A stretch of DNA of 6,027 nt, from NCBI GenBank assembly GCA_027403435.1, contig DAHZDR010000003.1:1-6027 (forward strand), written 5' to 3'. The notes beneath the pieces are model-generated. The model had not been told where the DNA came from and made no database searches. It saw only the letters and a program-made list of their open reading frames with translations. This stretch comes from Deltaproteobacteria bacterium (GTDB lineage: Bacteria; Desulfobacterota; Binatia; Binatales; Binataceae). The number at the start of each line of letters is the position of its first letter. Position 1 is the first letter of the stretch. A program made the position numbers and the translations under genes. Positions 1 to 3,925 of the stretch are shown here, piece after piece.

Positions 1-254
1 CGACCCGCCGCGGCGTCAAGATTCACGACCTCGAAATTGCGCTCGAGGGCAATTTTGAGAATATCCTCAAATGGGCCGGCCATGCGCCCGCTGGCAATCC
101 CGCCTATCCCTCCGTCACCGCCAAATGCTTCGTGCGGGCCGACGCCGACGAAAAGGTCCTGCGCGAAATCTGGCAGGCCGCGATCGACGGCTCGCCGGTG
201 ACCCAGACGGTCGCGCGGCCGACCAAAATAATCGCGGAATTCGAAAAGGTCTAG
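1..254 (+). CDS. OsmC family protein, C-terminal part (5' end outside window)
   Basis: The frame read from position 3 gives 83 residues ending in a TAG stop at 252-254. The text resembles the C-terminal half of the OsmC/Ohr fold: a strand-helix stretch (visible residues 5-28), a strand carrying SVTAKCFVRAD, a helix (DEKVLREIWQAA), then SPVTQTV and a final strand. OsmC-family proteins are cytosolic, and the best-known members are thiol peroxidases that reduce organic hydroperoxides with two cysteines. In many members the second cysteine sits in a CPV motif at the end of the last helix; here that site reads SPV (visible residues 64-66), so the classical two-cysteine mechanism may not apply. The first cysteine would lie upstream of the window. 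The rhodanese gene begins 8 bases after the stop, suggesting co-transcription. The family call is fairly safe from the pattern; peroxidase activity is not shown. Confidence 0.75.
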   Translation, partial: TRRGVKIHDLEIALEGNFENILKWAGHAPAGNPAYPSVTAKCFVRADADEKVLREIWQAAIDGSPVTQTVARPTKIIAEFEKV

Positions 255-262
255 GCGCGGCG

Positions 263-1039
263 ATGGCGAATTTAGTGACGGCGGATTGGGTCGCGGAGCG
301 GCTCGATTCGCCCGAGTTTCGCATCATCGACCCGCGTCGGCCGATGAAATACCTGTCGGGCCATCTGCCGGGCGCGCTTAACCTGCCTGTTTATAAGACG
401 TTTGGCGCCGACGGGCGGCTGCTGGACCCGTCCGGCCTGGCGGAATTTATCGGCGCCGCGGGCCTTGGCGACGGACCCGCGCCGATTCTTTACGACTCGC
501 CGGAGGGGCAGAACGCCGCGATGCTGGCGTGGATTCTCGAATACCTGGGGCATCCCGGGACCTTCGTGATGGACTGCTTTTACGAGCATTGGCAGGCGGC
601 TGGCCGCGCAGTCGCCTATCGGCCAGTTGGCGCCGTGGCGGCCCGGTTCGGCGTCCGCGCCAACCCGGCGGTCCGCGCGACGCTCGACCAGGTGCGCGCG
701 GCGCGCGGCGTGCGTCTCGTCGATTTTCGCGGCCGCGAAGAGTTTTCGGGCGAAAAGACCATGGGCGACGACCCGCCGGGCCATCTGCGTGGCGCGGTCA
801 ACGTGGTCTGGCGCGATCTGGCCGATCCGCCGGCCAAGCTGCTGCGCGAGCGGGCGCGGCTCGAGCGGATTTTCGCCGACGCCGGCGTCCGGCCGGGCGA
901 ACCGGCGATCGCTTATTGCCGCAGCGGGCCCCGCGCGGCGCTGGGCTACCTTGCGCTCAAGGAGCTTGGCTGCAATGTGCGCCTGTTTGACGGCTCGTAC
1001 GCCGAATGGAGCAAGGCGGGCCTGCCGGTCGAGACCTGA
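263..1039 (+). CDS. Two-domain rhodanese (thiosulfate sulfurtransferase family)
   Basis: This 258-residue protein consists of two rhodanese domains. The family moves a sulfane sulfur from donors such as thiosulfate or 3-mercaptopyruvate to an acceptor, using a cysteine persulfide. The N-terminal domain (about 1-115) shows the usual fold signatures, such as IIDPR and SGHLPGALNLP, but the catalytic-loop position reads YDSPEGQNAA, with no cysteine, as expected for the inactive half. The C-terminal domain (about 135-258) has VDFRGREEFSGE, GHLRGAVNV and the active loop CRSGPRA with Cys219, then the terminal DGSYAEWSKAGLPVE. About 260-280 aa is usual for tandem rhodaneses. The frame stays open upstream to 71, but that extension overlaps the OsmC gene and is Arg-rich. 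The ATG at 263 begins directly with domain sequence, so it is preferred. An AAAAGG at 244-249 is only a weak ribosome site; coupling to the upstream stop (8 bases) may help. The loop does not settle thiosulfate versus mercaptopyruvate as donor. Confidence 0.9.
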   Translation: MANLVTADWVAERLDSPEFRIIDPRRPMKYLSGHLPGALNLPVYKTFGADGRLLDPSGLAEFIGAAGLGDGPAPILYDSPEGQNAAMLAWILEYLGHPGTFVMDCFYEHWQAAGRAVAYRPVGAVAARFGVRANPAVRATLDQVRAARGVRLVDFRGREEFSGEKTMGDDPPGHLRGAVNVVWRDLADPPAKLLRERARLERIFADAGVRPGEPAIAYCRSGPRAALGYLALKELGCNVRLFDGSYAEWSKAGLPVET

Positions 1040-1083
1040 GCGGCGATTATTGGCTATTTCGGCCAGAACGCGGTCATGCTTGG

Positions 1084-1698
1084 CTATTTACGTTGCGGAT
1101 AGTTCCGGGCAAAGAGCGCGCCCGCGACAAAGGTCGCAAGGGCTGGTCCGCCAATTCCGACGATCGTGGCGCCCAGACCGCCGAGCGCCGTCGCGCCACG
1201 CATGATCGATCTGACCAGACTGGACGCAATGGCGCCGCGCAGCGCGCCGCCCAGACCGAAGGTCCAGAAGCCGTCCGAGGTGGATCGCAGGCCGCGCGAA
1301 ATTAGCGCCGCCGCGAGCGCGCCGACGGTCCCGAGCGTAAGCGCGCCTCCGGCGGCGCCACGGACGAATTCGGCGGCTTCTGGATGATGCGGAGCGACGG
1401 CCGCGCCGCATGCAAAGATAAATCCCGCCAAAGCACTGTAAAGCATTGGGACCAGCGCGAAAGCGAAGCCAAACGCAAGCGCCGCCCCGGCGCCATCCAA
1501 GGCTAAACCGCCGACCGCTCCTTCGATTGCGCCGGCGGCGGCGCCAAGCATGGCGTACCAGCCTTGGGCGAAGCCGTGGGCGAAGAGCAATTGCGCGCCG
1601 GCCGCGCCGATAGTCAGGTTCAGGATTGCGCCGGCGGCGAAACCGGCGCCGGCGCGCAGCGTCAGGGGCGCGCGGTTTTGCTGGAATTGCGCGGACAC
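1084..1698 (-). CDS. Gly/Ala-rich multi-pass membrane protein of unknown function
   Basis: I do not recognise this 204-residue protein. It is strongly hydrophobic and dominated by glycine and alanine. Likely membrane-spanning or membrane-embedded stretches lie near residues 15-40, 46-67, 72-102, 111-134 and 170-197, with a less clear one at 143-163. Small-residue spacing of the GxxxG kind recurs, which fits tight helix packing. The C-terminus ends in a basic tail (ARNYPQRK). Codons are rich in G/C at the third position throughout, as in neighbouring genes, and the hydrophobic pattern is continuous. This supports a real gene rather than an antisense shadow. Translation would start at GTG (1696-1698). 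I see no good Shine-Dalgarno sequence and no ATG before residue 50. The same frame stays open upstream without an obvious better start. It converges on the rhodanese gene with a 44-bp gap and diverges from rpoZ. Transport, channel or stress roles would be guesses. Confidence 0.65.
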   Translation of the reverse strand: MSAQFQQNRAPLTLRAGAGFAAGAILNLTIGAAGAQLLFAHGFAQGWYAMLGAAAGAIEGAVGGLALDGAGAALAFGFAFALVPMLYSALAGFIFACGAAVAPHHPEAAEFVRGAAGGALTLGTVGALAAALISRGLRSTSDGFWTFGLGGALRGAIASSLVRSIMRGATALGGLGATIVGIGGPALATFVAGALFARNYPQRK

Positions 1699-1707
1699 GG
1701 AGCGCCA

Positions 1708-1735
1708 ATTGTGGCATCGCTGCGACGCGAAACAA
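1708..1735 (-). promoter_or_regulatory. Candidate promoter of the membrane-protein gene
   Basis: On the minus strand, TTGTTT (1735-1730) and CACAAT (1713-1708) are separated by 16 bases. The -35 matches only TTG, and the -10 matches four of six positions. The -10 box ends 9 bases before the GTG start, the same distance as at the rpoZ side, which again suggests a leaderless transcript. This is a weak sequence match, supported mainly by its position. Confidence 0.22.
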
Positions 1736-1747
1736 ATCCGCGGCCGA

Positions 1748-1765
1748 CGGCGGCCGCGGCCGCCG
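1748..1765. repeat. Perfect 18-bp GC-only palindrome, possible operator
   Basis: CGGCGGCCGCGGCCGCCG equals its own reverse complement over all 18 bases, centred between 1756 and 1757. It lies nearly midway between the two candidate -35 boxes of the divergent genes (ending at 1735 and starting at 1780). That position suits a shared operator or an architectural site. GC-only palindromes arise more easily in GC-rich DNA, so chance is a real alternative. Confidence 0.4.
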
Positions 1766-1779
1766 CTTGGCGCGATTCG

Positions 1780-1808
1780 TTGACTTGGCCGGCGGATGGC
1801 CGGAAAAT
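1780..1808 (+). promoter_or_regulatory. Candidate rpoZ promoter (sigma-70 type)
   Basis: TTGACT (1780-1785) matches five of six -35 consensus positions, and GAAAAT (1803-1808) matches four of six -10 positions, with a 17-bp spacer. Transcription would begin around 1815, only a few bases before the ATG at 1818, implying a leaderless or nearly leaderless mRNA. A perfect TATAAT at 1814-1819 overlaps the ATG itself, but its -35 region (about 1791-1796) is poor, and it would start transcription inside the gene. Confidence 0.35.
1786..1803 (+). repeat. 7-bp direct repeat in rpoZ promoter spacer
   Basis: TGGCCGG occurs at 1786-1792 and again at 1797-1803. The copies are 11 bases apart, about one turn of the helix, and fill the spacer between the candidate -35 and -10 boxes. 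Same-face direct repeats of this sort can be bound by an activator or repressor, but in GC-rich sequence a 7-bp match may be chance. Confidence 0.25.
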
Positions 1809-1817
1809 CGACATATA

Positions 1818-2012
1818 ATGGCGCGAATAACTGTGGAAGATTGCCTCGAGAACATTCCCAATCGTTTTGAATTGGTGCTGGCCGCCGCGCGCCGCGCCAA
1901 ACAGTTGCTCAAGGGCGCACGGCCGCTGGTCGAGTCCGGCAACAAGGACGTGGTGACGGCGCTGCGCGAAATCGCGGCGAAAAAAGTCACGATTATCGAA
2001 TCGGAGAGTTGA
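1818..2012 (+). CDS. rpoZ: DNA-directed RNA polymerase subunit omega
   Basis: This 64-residue protein is the omega subunit, which binds the C-terminal part of beta-prime and helps assembly and stability of the polymerase core. The N-terminus MARITVEDCLENIPNRFELVL, the following AARRAKQLLKGA, and the later KDVVTALREIA are the conserved core of the family. The rest is a short tail ending in ESES. At 64 aa it is shorter than the roughly 90 aa of E. coli omega but close to the conserved core, and small forms are common outside the gammaproteobacteria. The ATG at 1818 is fixed by the conserved MARITVED start, although no clear ribosome site precedes it. The upstream frame stays open but is Arg-rich and not omega-like. 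The sigma-factor gene follows 145 bases later without a strong terminator between them. The gmk neighbour often seen beside rpoZ is not present in this window. Confidence 0.95.
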   Translation: MARITVEDCLENIPNRFELVLAAARRAKQLLKGARPLVESGNKDVVTALREIAAKKVTIIESES

Positions 2013-2157
2013 ACCGGCCGCGGCGCCGGAAGCTAAAAGCGCGCCGCCTGCATGGCGCAACGCTCGACGTTCATCGGCGCGAGGCGGGTGGCATGCCAGG
2101 GCGCGGTCGTTGGAGGATGCTTGCGTCCATGAGGACGGCGCGATCGGAGTCAACGGA
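2013..2157 (+). promoter_or_regulatory. rpoZ-sigma intergenic leader with two small hairpins and a ribosome site
   Basis: These 145 bases hold no supported gene. Just after the rpoZ stop, CCGGC (2014-2018) can pair with GCCGG (2025-2029) over a 6-base loop. No T-run follows, so it is at best a weak terminator. Further on, CGTCC (2124-2128) pairs with GGACG (2133-2137) around a 4-base loop, eight bases before GGAG (2146-2149). That GGAG lies 8 bases before the ATG at 2158 and decides the sigma-factor start. I see no convincing -35/-10 pair here, so read-through from rpoZ is plausible. Confidence 0.4.
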
Positions 2158-3204
2158 ATGACGCGCAAAGCCCGCAAGCCGCGCGCTCGGGCCGCGGCGG
2201 CCAGCGATCGCGGCCGGCGCGACCCGCTGACGCTGGACAAAGACGAACCGATCGAGGCCGAAGCGGAAGTGCTGGACGTCGCAGAGCGGGACGAAAGCGC
2301 TCTCGAAACGCCGGAGTTTATCGAGCGGAACCTGGCGGCCGACGACGGCGGCGGATTGGTGCCGTTCGATCCGCTGAGCCGCTATCTTGCCGAAATCCGG
2401 CGTTTTCCGTTGCTGACGCGCGAAGAAGAGCTCGCAATCGCGCGGCGCTACGCGAAATTCGGCGATCCCAAGGACGCCTACCGGCTGGTCACGGCGAATC
2501 TGCGTCTGGTGGTGAAGATCGCCAACGAATTCACGCGGGCGACGCGCAATCTGCTCGACCTGATCCAGGAGGGCAACGTCGGCCTGATGGAGGCGGTCAA
2601 GCACTTCAATGTTGACGTCGGAATCCGGTTTCCCTCCTATGCGGTCTGGTGGGTGCGCGCCTATATCTACCGCTATCTGATCAATAACTGGCGGTTGGTG
2701 AAAGTTGGCACCACGCAGGCGCAGCGCAAGCTTTTTTTCAATTTGCGCAAGGAAAGCGAGCGGCTGGAAGCCGAGGGCTTCGCGGCCGCGCCGAAGCTGC
2801 TGGCGCAGCGGATGGGCGTGAAAGAGCACGAAGTGCGCGAGATGCAGGAGCGGATGGCGCAGAGCGAGGTCTCGCTGGATCAGCCGGCCGGACCGGACGA
2901 CGATTCGAGCCTGCTCGACTCGCTGGCCGACGCGGCGCCGAATCCGGAAGAGCGCGCGGCGCGCGATGAATGGCGCAATTTCGCCAAGGCCCAGGTCGAG
3001 GAATTCGCGCGCACGCTGGAGGGCAAGGAACTCGAGATTTTCCGCCGCCGCCTGCTGGCCGAGGAGCCGTCAACGCTACAGGAGATGGGCGGCGAATTCG
3101 GCCTGAGCCGCGAACGCGTGCGCCAGATTGAAAGCCGGCTCAAACGCCGCTTCAAGGAGTTTGTCACGGCCCACGCCGCCGATCTCGAATCGGCCGGCGG
3201 CTGA
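2158..3204 (+). CDS. rpoH: RpoH-like (sigma-32 family) RNA polymerase sigma factor
   Basis: This 348-residue sigma-70 superfamily protein directs core RNA polymerase to promoters; RpoH members serve heat-shock or related stress genes. Region 1.2 is at about 71-100 (DPLSRYLAEIRRFPLLTREEE). Region 2 spans about 108-177, with core-binding DLIQEGNVGLMEAV (134-147) and FPSYAVWWVRAYI (158-170). The hallmark RpoH box QRKLFFNLRK is at 189-198. Region 3 follows to about 260, and region 4 (about 282-337) ends in the helix-turn-helix with LSRERVRQIESRLKRRF. The first 70 residues are extra relative to typical RpoH: basic over 1-21, then strongly acidic. The ATG at 2158 has GGAG 8 bases upstream; a TTG at 2110 would add 16 residues but lacks such a site. 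Group membership is clear. Whether the regulon is heat shock, stationary phase or another stress is not shown. Several bacteria keep multiple RpoH-like factors, so the symbol is tentative. Confidence 0.88.
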   Translation: MTRKARKPRARAAAASDRGRRDPLTLDKDEPIEAEAEVLDVAERDESALETPEFIERNLAADDGGGLVPFDPLSRYLAEIRRFPLLTREEELAIARRYAKFGDPKDAYRLVTANLRLVVKIANEFTRATRNLLDLIQEGNVGLMEAVKHFNVDVGIRFPSYAVWWVRAYIYRYLINNWRLVKVGTTQAQRKLFFNLRKESERLEAEGFAAAPKLLAQRMGVKEHEVREMQERMAQSEVSLDQPAGPDDDSSLLDSLADAAPNPEERAARDEWRNFAKAQVEEFARTLEGKELEIFRRRLLAEEPSTLQEMGGEFGLSRERVRQIESRLKRRFKEFVTAHAADLESAGG

Positions 3205-3349
3205 GCCACGGCGCGCCCGGGCTTTCGTGGCGCTTGCCCTCAAGGCTTGTTTCGGGGAACGATCAGTAAGAGACTTAGCGGCGCGCCTGGCGCGAAACGG
3301 CTTCGCGGCCTCGCCGTCGGCGCGCGCGATTAAGCGGGAGTGTGGCTTG
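3205..3349 (+). other. Intergenic region between sigma factor and nuoB
   Basis: These 145 bases hold no gene I can support. Right after the sigma stop, GCCACG (3205-3210) and CGTGGC (3226-3231) form a 6-bp inverted repeat. Its 15-base loop contains a second palindrome, GCCCGGGC. Only two T's follow, so a Rho-independent terminator is doubtful. GGGAG (3336-3340) lies 9 bases before the nuoB ATG and is a good ribosome site. No strong promoter is visible; a TTGTTT at 3247-3252 lacks a fitting -10 box. Confidence 0.4.
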
Positions 3350-3925
3350 ATGCCTCGACGACTCGAGAATTTTTTGGTCAGCGGTTCGGGCGCGCATAAC
3401 GGTCCCGTGCATGAGGGCGGCGCGTTTCCGGAAAGCTTCGTCACGTCGCGTCTGCAAGACGCGATCAACTGGGCGCGGAAATATTCGTTTTTCTCCTACC
3501 CGTTCGTGACCGCGTGCTGCGGGATGGAATATTTTTCGGTGGCGGGTCCGCGTTACGACATCGATCGGTTCGGGGCCGCGCTGCCGCGCTTCACTCCGCG
3601 CCAGGCGGATTTACTGTTCGTGGTCGGCACGATCACGCAGCGCCAGGCGCCGATTCTGCGCCGCGTGTACGAACAGATGGCGGAGCCGAAATGGGTGGTG
3701 TCGTTCGGCGCCTGCACCAGTTCGGGCGGTCCGTATGACAACTACGCGGTGCTGCAGGGCATCGACCGGATCGTTCCGGTGCATCTGTATATTCCCGGAT
3801 GTCCGCCGCGGCCCGAAGCGGTGATCGACGGGCTGATCAAATTGCAGCATCGCGTGCAAACGGAACGTCCCGGCCGTCCGTGGCCGGACCTGAACCTTCA
3901 CGGAAGCGGACGCAAAGTTGAGTAA
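3350..3925 (+). CDS. nuoB: NADH-quinone oxidoreductase subunit B (PSST), carrier of cluster N2
   Basis: This 191-residue protein is the Complex I subunit that holds the terminal [4Fe-4S] cluster N2, which passes electrons to quinone at the junction of the peripheral and membrane arms. The four expected ligands are present: the tandem pair Cys56-Cys57 (TACCGME), Cys122 (GACTSSGG) and Cys151 (PGCPPRPE). Other family text includes RFTPRQADLL and EPKWVVSFG. A roughly 40-residue N-terminal stretch precedes the core, and a short charged tail ends it; total length is normal. The ATG at 3350 has GGGAG 9 bases upstream. The open frame continues upstream into the sigma gene, but that part has no family resemblance. 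The last 8 bases overlap nuoG, so translation is probably coupled. No nuoA lies upstream and no nuoC or nuoD follows, so partners must be encoded elsewhere. Related group 4 hydrogenase small subunits share the motifs, but the match to NuoB is closer. Confidence 0.93.
   Translation: MPRRLENFLVSGSGAHNGPVHEGGAFPESFVTSRLQDAINWARKYSFFSYPFVTACCGMEYFSVAGPRYDIDRFGAALPRFTPRQADLLFVVGTITQRQAPILRRVYEQMAEPKWVVSFGACTSSGGPYDNYAVLQGIDRIVPVHLYIPGCPPRPEAVIDGLIKLQHRVQTERPGRPWPDLNLHGSGRKVE

Larger units (their letters stand above)
1699..1817. promoter_or_regulatory. Divergent control region between membrane-protein gene and rpoZ
   Basis: The 119 bases hold no gene and must contain the start signals for two divergent genes. 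Seen directly: a candidate promoter in each direction, a perfect 18-bp palindrome between them, and a 7-bp direct repeat inside the rpoZ promoter spacer. Both candidate -10 boxes end 9 bases before their start codons, so neither transcript would have a normal leader. Regulation by a factor binding the palindrome is inference. Confidence 0.5.

Noticed and set aside
71..262. Longer N-terminus for the rhodanese starting at 71
   Set aside because: It would overlap almost the whole visible OsmC tail, and the added 64 residues are Arg-rich and unlike rhodanese. The ATG at 263 starts directly with domain sequence.
1088..1990. 300-codon minus-strand frame across the membrane protein and rpoZ
   Set aside because: The translation is highly Arg-rich with no family resemblance, and it overlaps two better-supported genes in other frames.
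2052..2132. 26-residue open frame between rpoZ and the sigma factor
   Set aside because: It has no ribosome site and no recognisable features. An open frame this short is expected by chance.
3128..3349. N-terminal extension of NuoB into the sigma-factor gene
   Set aside because: The extension has no NuoB similarity and overlaps the sigma HTH coding sequence. The ATG at 3350 has a good ribosome site.
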